Assembly (NCBI RefSeq): GCF_003143755.1
Contig: NZ_QFRI01000002.1
Span: forward strand, 605,953-669,952
From: Algibacter marinivivus
GTDB taxonomy: Bacteria; Bacteroidota; Bacteroidia; Flavobacteriales; Flavobacteriaceae
Direction: 5' to 3'
DNA length: 64,000 nucleotides
This document shows positions 7,176 to 16,370 of this stretch, piece by piece. Both the position numbers and the translations under genes were made by a program. A model generated the notes under the pieces. The model ran no database searches. It worked only from the letters and a program-made list of their open reading frames with translations, and was not told the DNA's origin. Within the stretch, counting starts at the first letter, position 1; every line of letters starts with the position of its first letter.

Positions 7176-9380
7176 TTAGTTTGCTACTTCGCTAATGAAT
7201 TTGATACGGTATAGACGGAGTTCTTCATCGTCATAATCACCATCAAACTCATCGATAGCTGCGTCTATATCATCTGTTTCGGATTCCATAAAGTAATCGT
7301 GGATTTCTTCTTGTTGGTCTTCATCCAAGATATCATGCAACCAATAATCGATGTTTAATTTAGTGCCTGAATAAACGATGACTTCCATTTCTTTAATAAA
7401 ATCTTCCATAGACATACCTTTTGAAGAGGCAATATCGTCTAGCGGTAATTTTCTATCTACATTTTGAATGATATATAGCTTGTTTGCAGAGTTGCTTCCG
7501 GTGGATTTTACCACCAAATCGTCTGGACGAATGATATCATTTTCCTCAACATAGTTTGCAATAAGGGCTACAAAATCTTTACCGTATTTTTTAGCTTTCC
7601 CCTCGCCTACACCGTGTACATTACTTAACTCGGTAAGGTTTATTGGGTATTTCAAAGCCATATCTTCTAAGGATGGGTCTTGAAAAATAACGAATGGCGG
7701 TACACCTAACTTTTTTGCGCTCTTTTTTCTGAGGTCTTTTAACATGCCCATTAAAACTTCATCAGCAACAGCTCCTGCACCTTTTGCTGCAGTAATTATT
7801 GAACCATCCTCTTGCTCACCTTCAAAAATATGATCTTCGGTCATCATGAAAGACACTGGTTTTTTTATAAAGTCTCTACCAGAATCATGTAACTTAATTA
7901 CACCATAGGTTTCTATATCTTTTTTTAGAAAACCTGATACTAGTACTTGCCTTAAAAGCGCCATCCAGTACTTATTATCTTGGTGTTTTCCTGCACCAAA
8001 AAAGGGTTGTTCGTTTGTTTTATGGGAGTTAATCAGGGCGTTTTCTTTACCTATTATAACGTTTACTAAATCTTTAGATTTATATTTTTCATTCGTGTTA
8101 TCTATCGTTTCTAGTAGAAGTTTTACATTGTCTTTGGCTTCCACCTTCTTTTTTGGATGTCTTACGTTATCATCCATATCACCACCATCACCTGTTTTGG
8201 TATCAAACTCTTCACCGAAATAATGAAGGATAAATTTTCTTCTGGAAATAGAAGTTTCAGCAAAAGCGACCACCTCTTGTAATAATGCTTGACCTATTTC
8301 TTGTTCTGCTACAGGTTTTCCAGACATGAATTTTTCTAATTTTTCTATGTCTTTATATGCGTAGTAAGCTAAACAATGGCCTTCGCCGCCGTCTCTACCT
8401 GCTCTACCCGTTTCTTGATAGTAGCTTTCTATACTTTTAGGAATATCGTGATGGATTACAAATCGTACATCGGGTTTATCAATCCCCATACCAAAGGCAA
8501 TGGTTGCAACCACAACATCTACATCTTCCATTAAGAATTTATCTTGATGGCTAGAACGTGTTTTAGCATCTAAACCTGCATGATAGGGCACTGCATTTAT
8601 GCCATTTACTTGAAGTACTTGTGCTAATTCTTCAACACGTTTTCTACTTAAACAATAAACGATACCAGATTTACCTTCGTTCTGTTTTATAAAACGAATA
8701 ATATCTACATCTACATTTTTTGTTTTTGGCCTTACTTCATAATATAAATTAGGTCTGTTAAAGGATGCTTTAAAAGTTGTTGCATCTCCAATCCCTAAAT
8801 TCTTAATAATATCTTCTTGAACCTTTGGTGTTGCTGTAGCTGTTAAACCAATTATTGGAATATTATCGCCTATACGTTTTATAATATGACGTAGATTTCT
8901 GTACTCTGGTCTAAAATCATGTCCCCATTCACTAATACAATGCGCTTCATCTATGGCCATAAAAGATATTTTTACGGTCCTTAAAAACTCAACGTTTTCT
9001 TCTTTGGTTAAAGATTCTGGAGCTACATAAAGTAATTTAGTAATCCCATTAGTGATATCCTCCTTAACCTGCTTAATTTCAGTTTTATTTAATGAAGAGT
9101 TTAACACGTGTGCTACACCATTTTCTTTTGACACACCTCTTATGGCATCTACTTGGTTTTTCATTAAAGCAATTAGCGGAGAAACAACTATTGCTGTACC
9201 TTCTTGCATTAAAGCGGGTAATTGGTAACAAAGAGATTTACCACCGCCTGTTGGCATAATAACGAAAGTGTGATTTCCTGATAGTAAACTTTCTACAACA
9301 TCTTCCTGAAGTCCTTTGAATTTATTAAACCCAAAATATTTTTTAAGAGCAGCATGCAAGTCACTTTTTGTTATTGACAT
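7176..9380 (-). CDS. recQ: ATP-dependent DNA helicase RecQ
   Basis: A 734-residue superfamily 2 DNA helicase with the full RecQ layout. Motif I is TGGGKS (residues 44-49), motif 0 lies around FGFNKFKGLQ, motif II is DEAHCISEWGHDFRPEY (about 143-159) including the RecQ aromatic loop, and motif VI is QETGRAGRDG (about 324). A RQC-like region and an HRDC domain (LKDLRKKSAKKLGVPPFVIF, about 545-565) follow. The acidic C-terminal extension beyond HRDC is longer than in E. coli RecQ (about 609 residues) and is common in Bacteroidetes. One point differs: the zinc-binding cysteines expected after the helicase core are not evident, the region instead reading HYFGEEFD. It acts in recombination and fork repair. 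Confidence 0.95.
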   Translation of the reverse strand: MSITKSDLHAALKKYFGFNKFKGLQEDVVESLLSGNHTFVIMPTGGGKSLCYQLPALMQEGTAIVVSPLIALMKNQVDAIRGVSKENGVAHVLNSSLNKTEIKQVKEDITNGITKLLYVAPESLTKEENVEFLRTVKISFMAIDEAHCISEWGHDFRPEYRNLRHIIKRIGDNIPIIGLTATATPKVQEDIIKNLGIGDATTFKASFNRPNLYYEVRPKTKNVDVDIIRFIKQNEGKSGIVYCLSRKRVEELAQVLQVNGINAVPYHAGLDAKTRSSHQDKFLMEDVDVVVATIAFGMGIDKPDVRFVIHHDIPKSIESYYQETGRAGRDGGEGHCLAYYAYKDIEKLEKFMSGKPVAEQEIGQALLQEVVAFAETSISRRKFILHYFGEEFDTKTGDGGDMDDNVRHPKKKVEAKDNVKLLLETIDNTNEKYKSKDLVNVIIGKENALINSHKTNEQPFFGAGKHQDNKYWMALLRQVLVSGFLKKDIETYGVIKLHDSGRDFIKKPVSFMMTEDHIFEGEQEDGSIITAAKGAGAVADEVLMGMLKDLRKKSAKKLGVPPFVIFQDPSLEDMALKYPINLTELSNVHGVGEGKAKKYGKDFVALIANYVEENDIIRPDDLVVKSTGSNSANKLYIIQNVDRKLPLDDIASSKGMSMEDFIKEMEVIVYSGTKLNIDYWLHDILDEDQQEEIHDYFMESETDDIDAAIDEFDGDYDDEELRLYRIKFISEVAN

Positions 9381-9479
9381 GAATTGTATAAAATTATTAT
9401 TTGATTAAATCTCTAAATAGCAGAAATATTGGTTGATTAATTTCATATGGCATTTAGAGAACCCTCATATTTTTTTCGT

Positions 9480-9487
9480 TAGTTTTG
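9480..9487 (+). promoter_or_regulatory. Putative -7 box (TAGTTTTG)
   Basis: TAGTTTTG fits TAnnTTTG and sits 89 bases before the isomerase start in the divergent 195-base gap between recQ and the isomerase gene. No TTG box was seen at the usual distance. Confidence 0.35.
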
Positions 9488-9575
9488 TAACGAATTTTCA
9501 AATTACAACAAAATTCAATTTGATTTACACTAAAGATAACAAAATCTTTAAATATCAACTCAAAAATAATAAATT

Positions 9576-10541
9576 TTGAAAGACAAAAGTTCTATTATTG
9601 ATATTGCGAGACAAACTATTGAAATGGAAAGTAAAGCCATTTTAAACTTGTCGAGTTTAATTACAGATGATTTTGCAGAGGCAACACAACTTATTTACAA
9701 CTCTAAAGGGCGTGTTATAATTACGGGAATTGGTAAAAGTGCCATTATAGCAAACAAAATTGTAGCTACTTTAAATTCTACAGGAACACCTGCCGTTTTT
9801 ATGCATGCCGCAGATGCCATTCATGGCGATTTAGGACTTATACTTAAAGATGATGTTGTAATTTGTATTTCGAAAAGTGGAAATACTCCTGAAATTAAAG
9901 TACTTGTGCCTTTAATTAAGAGCGCAAAAAATAAAATGATTGCCATTACTGGTAATACAGACTCTTTTTTAGGACAGCATGCTGATTTTATACTTAATGC
10001 CTATGTCGAAAAAGAAGCATGCCCGAATAATTTAGCACCCACAACAAGTACTACAGCACAACTTGTTATTGGTGATGCATTAGCGGTTTGTTTGTTAGAA
10101 TTACGCGGTTTTTCTAGTAACGATTTTGCAAAATATCATCCTGGAGGTGCTCTTGGGAAGAAACTATATTTACGTGTTCAAGATATTTCTTCTATAAATG
10201 AAAAACCCAAAGTAACCCCTACAACTAGCATTAAAGATGTTATTGTTGAAATTACAGAAAAAATGCTTGGTGTTACAGCAGTTGTTGAAAACGATGTTAT
10301 TATAGGTATTATTACCGATGGTGATTTACGTAGAATGCTAAGTAAAGTAGACAACTTTTCTAACTTAACAGCAAATGATATTATGAGTGCTAACCCTAAA
10401 CGTATTGATGGCGAAGCTATGGCTATTGATGCTTTAGAAGTTATGGAAACAAACGAGATTTCTCAGTTGCTAGTTGAAGAAAATGGCAAATACTCAGGTA
10501 TTGTTCATTTACATGATTTGATAAAAGAAGGCATTATATAA
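9576..10541 (+). CDS. kdsD: D-arabinose-5-phosphate isomerase (KdsD/KpsF/GutQ)
   Basis: A 321-residue sugar isomerase that converts ribulose-5-phosphate to arabinose-5-phosphate, the first committed step to KDO for lipopolysaccharide. The SIS domain spans about residues 35-175 (GIGKSAIIANKIVATL, FMHAADAIHGDLGLI, VVICISKSGNTPE, FAKYHPGGALGKKL). Two CBS domains fill residues about 200-320. The start codon is TTG at 9576, chosen because no ATG lies before the conserved IARQTIEMES segment. Its stop overlaps the tatC start by one base (TAATG), so the two are translationally coupled. The nearby lptB supports a lipopolysaccharide role. Confidence 0.92.
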   Translation: MKDKSSIIDIARQTIEMESKAILNLSSLITDDFAEATQLIYNSKGRVIITGIGKSAIIANKIVATLNSTGTPAVFMHAADAIHGDLGLILKDDVVICISKSGNTPEIKVLVPLIKSAKNKMIAITGNTDSFLGQHADFILNAYVEKEACPNNLAPTTSTTAQLVIGDALAVCLLELRGFSSNDFAKYHPGGALGKKLYLRVQDISSINEKPKVTPTTSIKDVIVEITEKMLGVTAVVENDVIIGIITDGDLRRMLSKVDNFSNLTANDIMSANPKRIDGEAMAIDALEVMETNEISQLLVEENGKYSGIVHLHDLIKEGII

Positions 10542-11365
10542 TGGCAAAGAAGAATATTAATGAGATGTCTTTTTTAGATCATCTTGAAGATTTACGATGG
10601 CACTTAATTCGAATAATAACTGCAGTTGTTATTGTTGCTACCTTGGTTTTTATTTTTAGTCGTTTTGTTTTCGATCAAATTATTTTTGCACCTTTAGATA
10701 TGAGTTTCCCTACTTATAATCTATTGTGTCAAACTGCTAAATTTATTGGTGTAGATACTACATTTTGCGCAGAAGAAATGCCAATGATACTCCAAAACCG
10801 TACTATGGCAGGACAGTTTTCTGCAGATATTTGGACAGCCATTTTGGGCGGTTTCATTATCTCTTTTCCTTACGTTATATATCAGTTATGGAAGTTTATT
10901 AGTCCAGGTTTACATAGTAATGAGCGTAAACATTCGCGTGGTTTTATCATTATTTCTTCTATGCTCTTTTTTATTGGAGTACTTTTTGGCTACTATATTG
11001 TAACCCCTTTATCTTTAAACTTTTTAGCTAACTATAGTATTTCCACTAAGGTTGATAATCAAATAGATATCAGTTCTTACATCGCATTAGTAAGATCTTC
11101 CGCTTTGGCCTCAGGCCTAATTTTCGAGCTACCAATCATCATCTATTTTCTAACCAAAATAGGGTTGGTAACCCCCGAAATATTAAGAAAATATAGAAAA
11201 TACGCTTTAGTAATTGTTTTAATTCTTTCAGCAATTATCACACCTCCAGACATTGCAAGTCAAGTTATAGTAGCCATTCCTATTTTAATTCTATACCAAG
11301 TAAGTATTTATATTTCTAAAGTTGTTATTAAGAATCAAAAGAAAAAAGAAAAACAACTTGTCTAA
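10541..11365 (+). CDS. tatC: Sec-independent (twin-arginine) translocase subunit TatC
   Basis: A 274-residue inner-membrane protein, the signal-binding core of the Tat translocase for folded proteins. It starts with the conserved cytoplasmic helix (FLDHLEDLRWHLIRI), has six hydrophobic segments, and carries FELPIIIYFLTKIGLVTPE, a family hallmark. The first periplasmic loop is somewhat long and contains two cysteines (CQTAKF, TTFCAEE), which might form a disulfide. It is coupled to the preceding isomerase gene by a one-base overlap. No tatA is visible in the window. Confidence 0.95.
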   Translation: MAKKNINEMSFLDHLEDLRWHLIRIITAVVIVATLVFIFSRFVFDQIIFAPLDMSFPTYNLLCQTAKFIGVDTTFCAEEMPMILQNRTMAGQFSADIWTAILGGFIISFPYVIYQLWKFISPGLHSNERKHSRGFIIISSMLFFIGVLFGYYIVTPLSLNFLANYSISTKVDNQIDISSYIALVRSSALASGLIFELPIIIYFLTKIGLVTPEILRKYRKYALVIVLILSAIITPPDIASQVIVAIPILILYQVSIYISKVVIKNQKKKEKQLV

Positions 11366-11458
11366 AATTAGTAAATTATAAGGAAGAAAAATAAAATTAA
11401 ACATTCCGTTATTATAGTGTATATGATTTTACTACTTTTAGCGTTCAGTATATAAAAT

Positions 11459-12199
11459 ATGATTTTAAAAGCCGAAAATTTAATGAAGTCCTATAGCGGA
11501 CGAAAAGTAGTGAAGGATGTTTCTCTTGAAGTAAACCAAGGTGAAATTGTTGGATTATTAGGGCCAAATGGTGCTGGAAAAACAACATCTTTCTACATGA
11601 TTGTTGGTTTGATTAAGCCAAATGGTGGTCATATTTTTTTAGATAACACTGAAATTACTAAATACCCCATGTACAAGCGTGCACAGAATGGTATTGGATA
11701 TTTGGCGCAAGAAGCTTCAGTATTCAGAAAACTTAGTATTGAAGATAATATTTTAAGTGTATTACAACTTACAAAACTTAGTAAGAAGGAGCAACATGAT
11801 AAAATGGAATCGCTTATTGAAGAATTTAGCTTAGGTCATATTCGTAAAAGTCGTGGTGATTTATTGTCTGGTGGAGAGCGCCGTAGAACTGAAATTGCTC
11901 GTGCTTTAGCTACCGACCCAAATTTTATTCTTTTAGATGAACCTTTTGCTGGAGTTGACCCTGTTGCTGTTGAAGATATTCAGCGTATTGTAGCTCAACT
12001 TACCAAAAAGAATATTGGTATTCTTATTACCGATCATAACGTACAAGAAACCCTAGCCATTACTGATAGAACATACCTAATGTTTGAAGGTGGTATTTTA
12101 AAACACGGTATTCCTGAAGATCTTGCTAACGATGAAATGGTTCGAAAGGTTTATTTAGGGCAGAATTTTGAATTGCGTAAAAAGAAGATTCGCGATTAA
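11459..12199 (+). CDS. lptB: LPS export ABC transporter ATP-binding protein LptB
   Basis: A 246-residue cytoplasmic ATPase that powers LPS extraction from the inner membrane with LptFG. The Walker A is [16 protein letters not shown] (about residues 35-50), the signature [16 protein letters not shown] (about 138-153), and Walker [28 protein letters not shown] after Walker A and the GERRR signature separate LptB from amino-acid ABC proteins. It follows tatC after 93 bases and probably belongs to the same envelope cluster with the isomerase. Confidence 0.95.
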   Translation: MILKAENLMKSYSGRKVVKDVSLEVNQGEIVGLLGPNGAGKTTSFYMIVGLIKPNGGHIFLDNTEITKYPMYKRAQNGIGYLAQEASVFRKLSIEDNILSVLQLTKLSKKEQHDKMESLIEEFSLGHIRKSRGDLLSGGERRRTEIARALATDPNFILLDEPFAGVDPVAVEDIQRIVAQLTKKNIGILITDHNVQETLAITDRTYLMFEGGILKHGIPEDLANDEMVRKVYLGQNFELRKKKIRD

Positions 12200-12251
12200 A
12201 GCCACTTATCAAATTAAACTAAATTAAGGTAGAAAAACCACTTGCTGATTT

Positions 12252-12409
12252 GCCCGCGTTAGGGATTGTAGTGGATAGCCCAGATCCCGATAGCTATCGG
12301 GAGAGGTGCGAGGACTTGGAACGAAACATTTATGTTCATGAATTCAAAAATTTAAAATAGAAATGCATGAATAAAAGCCCGACCCTTTAGGGTAACGCCC
12401 AAATTATTA
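12252..12409 (+). repeat. Structured intergenic element, copy A
   Basis: About 158 bases between the convergent lptB and terC-like genes, closely matching 60077-60228 in the same orientation. The ends carry GCGTTA (12256-12261) and TAACGC (12393-12398), which are complementary. Inside are a perfect 16-bp palindrome (CCCGATAGCTATCGGG, 12286-12301) that is absent from copy B, a conserved block GTGCGAGGACTT, and a 3' hairpin ACCCTTTAGGGT. It could be a small RNA, a terminator-like structure or a non-autonomous mobile repeat. I recall similar GGGCGTTACCC/GGGTCGGGC sequences in other Flavobacteriia, but this was not checked. Confidence 0.75.
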
Positions 12410-13216
12410 ATTCTTATCACTTACCTCCTGCTCCTGCAACAACTTTTTCTGGTAGCGCCCTTGAACAACATCAACAATTACTAGAACTACAATAACAAAA
12501 TAGAAGGTTGTTTTACTCATAGGCACAATTTCGTTATCAAAAATCTTTAAATGCGCTAAATGTCCACCCTCGGTAACTAACATAATACCAACAATAAAGA
12601 GTATAAATAACCCTAATACTTCATACATTCTATTTTTAGCTAAAAACGCAGAGATTCTATCTGCTAATATAAGCATTAATAATCCGCTAAATACTATAGC
12701 TATTGCCATTATAATAAATGCTGTTGTAGAATTTTCAATAGAACTTGTTAATCCAATAGCTGCTAAAATAGAATCAAAAGAAAACACTAAATTCATGATA
12801 ACAATACTAGTAATAGCGGCATTTGCAGATTTCATTCGTTTTGAATCACCTTCAACATCATGACTTAAGTCTTTGACTGAAATCATGTGCCAAATTTCTT
12901 TAATAGCAGTGTAAATTATAAAACCACCTCCTGCTAATACAATTATACTGTGTCCGTTAAAAGCAAACTTCAAAACATCATCAATACCTCCAGTTAAAAA
13001 AGAAAATGGCTCTTGGAAGAAATCTATAATTGATACCAGTACAAAAAGCAATACAATTCTTAGCGCAATAGCAATTAAAATACCCACTTTTCTAACGCGT
13101 TTTTGATCAGAAATAGGCGCCTTTTTACTTTCAAGAGATATGTATAATAGGTTGTCAAATCCTAAAACAGCTTGTAAAAGCACTAACATTAATAGTGTGA
13201 AAATGTTTTCTAACAT
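12407..13216 (-). CDS. TerC-family integral membrane protein
   Basis: A 269-residue polytopic inner-membrane protein with about seven to eight hydrophobic segments. GFDNLLYISLE near the N-terminus and FSFDSILAAIG near the middle are the paired acidic motifs of the TerC family (members act in metal handling, including manganese export, and tellurite resistance). The C-terminus is short and polar (QKKLLQEQEVSDKN), without a CBS extension. It is followed 10 bases upstream on the same strand by the phosphatidylserine synthase gene, which suggests co-transcription. Confidence 0.9.
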   Translation of the reverse strand: MLENIFTLLMLVLLQAVLGFDNLLYISLESKKAPISDQKRVRKVGILIAIALRIVLLFVLVSIIDFFQEPFSFLTGGIDDVLKFAFNGHSIIVLAGGGFIIYTAIKEIWHMISVKDLSHDVEGDSKRMKSANAAITSIVIMNLVFSFDSILAAIGLTSSIENSTTAFIIMAIAIVFSGLLMLILADRISAFLAKNRMYEVLGLFILFIVGIMLVTEGGHLAHLKIFDNEIVPMSKTTFYFVIVVLVIVDVVQGRYQKKLLQEQEVSDKN

Positions 13217-13226
13217 GAGTTTTAAT

Positions 13227-13970
13227 TTATTTTGAGGTTGAATTGTCTAAAACAGACATGATGATGTAAAGTAATATGATAATTGGAATTGCTGCAAATT
13301 GTAAAACAATTAGAAGTACAATACACAAAATTATAAATACGTAACGGATAGCATTATCTTTAAAACTATAATTTTTAAACTTCAATGCAAATAACTTTAT
13401 ACCAGAATTAAGTAAATAACAGCTTAAAAAAGTAAGACCTATTAAAAACCATTTATTAAGAATAATAGCATTTATAGCGTCGCTGTTCTGAAATTCAATA
13501 ATTAATGGTATAGAAATAATTAATAACGTATTTGCGGGGGTTGGTAAGCCTTTGAAAAAACCTTGCTGATCTTCATCAATATTGAATTGTGCTAGTCTAT
13601 AAGCAGAAGCAAGTGTTATTAGCAAACCCAATAATGGCAAAGTTGCTATTTTAAATCCTTCAAATCTAACGATAGAATCCCAATCATTTGATATTTCAGG
13701 CATATCAACTGTTAAGCTTAAAAGTTTGTACATGAAAATACCTGGAACTAATCCGCTAGTTACCATATCTGCAAGCGAATCTAATTGCAAACCCAATTCA
13801 CTTTGAACATTTAGCTTTCTAGCTGCAAAACCATCAAAAAAATCAAAAAATATACCCAGAAACACAAATATAGCTGCAGAAACAAAATTGCTATTAACTG
13901 CAAGAATAGTAGCAATACAACCGCACAAAAGGTTTAAAAGTGTAAGTGCATTGGGTATTTGTTTTTTCAT
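13227..13970 (-). CDS. pssA: CDP-diacylglycerol-serine O-phosphatidyltransferase
   Basis: A 247-residue membrane enzyme that joins serine to CDP-diacylglycerol, giving phosphatidylserine, the precursor of phosphatidylethanolamine. The CDP-alcohol phosphotransferase signature is complete: DG-x2-AR-x8-G-x3-D-x3-D in DGFAARKLNVQSELGLQLDS plus LAD (about residues 46-68). About six to seven membrane segments are evident. The start PNALTLLNLLCG is typical for class II PssA. It is the first gene of a two-gene reverse unit with the TerC-like gene. Confidence 0.92.
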   Translation of the reverse strand: MKKQIPNALTLLNLLCGCIATILAVNSNFVSAAIFVFLGIFFDFFDGFAARKLNVQSELGLQLDSLADMVTSGLVPGIFMYKLLSLTVDMPEISNDWDSIVRFEGFKIATLPLLGLLITLASAYRLAQFNIDEDQQGFFKGLPTPANTLLIISIPLIIEFQNSDAINAIILNKWFLIGLTFLSCYLLNSGIKLFALKFKNYSFKDNAIRYVFIILCIVLLIVLQFAAIPIIILLYIIMSVLDNSTSK

Positions 13971-14058
13971 ATTCTGTATTTTAATGTTGTAAAAATAACA
14001 AACAAATTGAGTCTAGAGCAATATCTATTATATTTTGAAGTTTTAAAGAATGTAAATT

Positions 14059-15156
14059 ATGTGCATCTTTGTAAAAAAATTGCGATTGAGACTTTACATC
14101 ACCACATTATTTTGTGTTTTATCTGCTTCTTTATTTAGTCAAACAGTTAGAAAATATTCTAATGAGTTTATGAATATTGGTGTGGATGCTGCTGCATTGG
14201 GTATGAGTAGCGCTGTTACATCCCACACATCAGATGTAAATGCAGGATATTGGAACCCTGCAGGCTTATTAAAACTTGAAGACAATCAACTTTCTTTAAT
14301 GCATTCTAGTTATTTTGCAAACATAGCAAACTACGATTATGCAGCTTATGCAATGCCTTTAGATGATAGAAGTGCTGTTGGGATTTCCTTAATTCGCTTT
14401 GCAGTTGATGATATTTTAAACACCACGCAACTTATTGATGCAGAAGGCAATATAAATTATGATAGAATCAGTTTGTTTTCCACTGCAGATTATGGTTTAA
14501 CATTTTCATACGCTAGAAAGCTACCTGTTCAAGGTTTAAATTATGGCGTAAATGCAAAAGTGATTAGAAGGGTTATTGGAGATTTTGCTTCTTCATGGGG
14601 ATTTGGTTTAGATGTTGGTATTCAATTTGAAACAGATAACGATTGGAAGTTTGGTATTATGGCAAGGGATATTACTACTACCTTTAATGCTTGGGCTATT
14701 GATGAAGATGAATTTGCAACTATTAGTGATGCTGTTGAAGGTCAGAATCAAGAACTACCAGAAAGTACAGAAATTACAATACCAAAACTACAAATAGGAA
14801 TTTCTAAGTTAGTCGATTTTAATTTTGATTATACGCTACTAACCGCTGTTAATTTGAATGTTCGTTTTGAAGAAAATAACGATATCATTTCAACATCGTT
14901 TGCAAGTATTAATCCTGCGTTAGGTTTTGAGTTTGGCTATATAGATATGGTTTACCTAAGAGCTGGCATGGGTAACTTTCAAAATGAATTACAGATTGAT
15001 AACAGCGAACAATTAAGTTTTCAACCTAGTTTTGGCTTAGGCTTTAAGTATAACGGTATTCAAATTGATTATGCCTTCACTGACATTGGCGACCAAAGTG
15101 TAGCACTTTATTCTAATGTGTTCTCTTTGAAACTTGATTTTAGTATCTTTAGATAA
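14059..15156 (+). CDS. PorV/PorQ-like outer-membrane beta-barrel protein
   Basis: A 365-residue protein with an N-terminal signal (LYITTLFCVLSASLFS, then QTVRKYSNEF). The mature start FMNIGVDAAALGMSSAVTSH and GYWNPAGL match the PorV/PorQ (FadL-like barrel) family. PorV serves the type IX secretion system as an outer-membrane shuttle, and paralogues of unknown role are common in Flavobacteria. Amphipathic strands run to the C-terminal aromatic-rich end (SLKLDFSIFR). The ATG at 14059 may be too early: TTG codons at 14080 or 14086 would give a more typical signal peptide. It overlaps the DUF4105 gene by one base. Confidence 0.8.
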   Translation: MCIFVKKLRLRLYITTLFCVLSASLFSQTVRKYSNEFMNIGVDAAALGMSSAVTSHTSDVNAGYWNPAGLLKLEDNQLSLMHSSYFANIANYDYAAYAMPLDDRSAVGISLIRFAVDDILNTTQLIDAEGNINYDRISLFSTADYGLTFSYARKLPVQGLNYGVNAKVIRRVIGDFASSWGFGLDVGIQFETDNDWKFGIMARDITTTFNAWAIDEDEFATISDAVEGQNQELPESTEITIPKLQIGISKLVDFNFDYTLLTAVNLNVRFEENNDIISTSFASINPALGFEFGYIDMVYLRAGMGNFQNELQIDNSEQLSFQPSFGLGFKYNGIQIDYAFTDIGDQSVALYSNVFSLKLDFSIFR

Positions 15157-16328
15157 TGCAAAAAAAATTACTTTTTATATTTCTTCTTTTATTTGTTGAA
15201 ATAACTATTGCTCAACAAAATAAATTATCTCTACAAGCAGAAATAAGCGTATTAACAGTTGGCCCTGGAACATCTTTAAATGATGCTTTTGGACATAGTG
15301 CTTTCAGGATTAAAGACCATAAAAAAGGACTTGATGTGGTTTATGGTTATGGTGAATATGATTTTGATGCGCCTAATTTCTATTTAAAGTTTGCACAAGG
15401 AAAACTAAATTACCTAATAAACAAGACTAATTTTACTAGATTTCATCAAATATACACCTACTTCAATAGAAGCATAAAAGAGCAAGTTTTAAACCTTAAT
15501 CAATCTGAAAAGCAGAAACTTTACGATTATTTAATAAATAATTACAAACCAGAAAACAGACGCTATTTATACGAGTTTTTTTATGATAACTGTGCAACAA
15601 AAATTAAAGACGTTAGTAATATAGCTTTAAACAATACCATTACTTTTAATAACCCTGAAGACTACCAAGACGCTACATTTAGAACACTTATTCAAAATAA
15701 CTTAAATAGAAATTCTTGGGGTAGTTTAGGGATAGATTTAGCTTTAGGCTCTGTTATAGACAGGAAAGCCTCTCCTGAACATCATATGTTTTTACCAGAA
15801 AATATATTTAAGTTTTTTGAAAAGGCAAAAATTAAAAATACTGGTAAATCACTTGTAAAAGAAAGTGTTGTTTTATACTCTAAAAAGGAAACTAAAAAAG
15901 CTAGCAACTTTCTATTGAGTCCACTTTTTATTTTAGGTATAATTGGAATACTAATAGTTTACATAACCTACAATGATTACAAGAAAGAGAAGAGAACTAA
16001 ATGGCTTGACGTAACCTTATTTTTAATAACTGGCCTAATAGGTATTATGATACTATTACTATGGTTTGCAACGGATCATACTGGTACGCATCAAAACTAT
16101 AACCTGCTTTGGGCCTTTGCACTAAATATTTTGATGATTGGCCAACTTTTAAAAACAAAAGCAAATACTTGGTTTGTAAAATACATTAAGCTATTGATTA
16201 TTCTACTTTGCCTTTTAGTGTTGCACTGGAGTATTGGCGTTCAAGTTTTTGCCATTGGGTTAATCCCGTTATTAATAGCACTATTTATAAGGTATATTTT
16301 CTTAGTAAAACACTACAATAAACTTTAA
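15156..16328 (+). CDS. DUF4105 (Lnb N-terminal-like) membrane protein
   Basis: A 390-residue protein with a signal peptide (MQKKLLFIFLLLFVEITIAQ) and a periplasmic domain (about residues 25-240) of the DUF4105 type: LTVGPGTSLNDAFGHSAFRI and YLYEFFYDNCATKI carry the conserved His and Cys expected of a papain-like active site. After residue ~250 come four to five membrane segments, so the protein is anchored in the inner membrane. TAATG coupling to the PorV-like gene suggests a shared envelope role. The catalytic activity of DUF4105 is inferred from fold, not shown. Confidence 0.85.
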   Translation: MQKKLLFIFLLLFVEITIAQQNKLSLQAEISVLTVGPGTSLNDAFGHSAFRIKDHKKGLDVVYGYGEYDFDAPNFYLKFAQGKLNYLINKTNFTRFHQIYTYFNRSIKEQVLNLNQSEKQKLYDYLINNYKPENRRYLYEFFYDNCATKIKDVSNIALNNTITFNNPEDYQDATFRTLIQNNLNRNSWGSLGIDLALGSVIDRKASPEHHMFLPENIFKFFEKAKIKNTGKSLVKESVVLYSKKETKKASNFLLSPLFILGIIGILIVYITYNDYKKEKRTKWLDVTLFLITGLIGIMILLLWFATDHTGTHQNYNLLWAFALNILMIGQLLKTKANTWFVKYIKLLIILLCLLVLHWSIGVQVFAIGLIPLLIALFIRYIFLVKHYNKL

Positions 16329-16361
16329 CTGAGACTGAGACTGAGACTGAGACTGAGACTG
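16328..16361. repeat. Hexanucleotide tandem repeat (ACTGAG)
   Basis: Five perfect ACTGAG units plus a partial sixth (ACTG) begin at the last base of the DUF4105 stop codon and end 9 bases before the stop of the convergent glycosylphosphotransferase gene. It fills most of the 42-base gap. No hairpin was seen, so it is a simple-sequence repeat and not a terminator. Confidence 0.95.
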
Positions 16362-16370
16362 TAAACTAAA

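Noticed and set aside
16328-16361. CRISPR or direct-repeat array
   Set aside because: Units are six bases with no spacers; it is a simple-sequence repeat.
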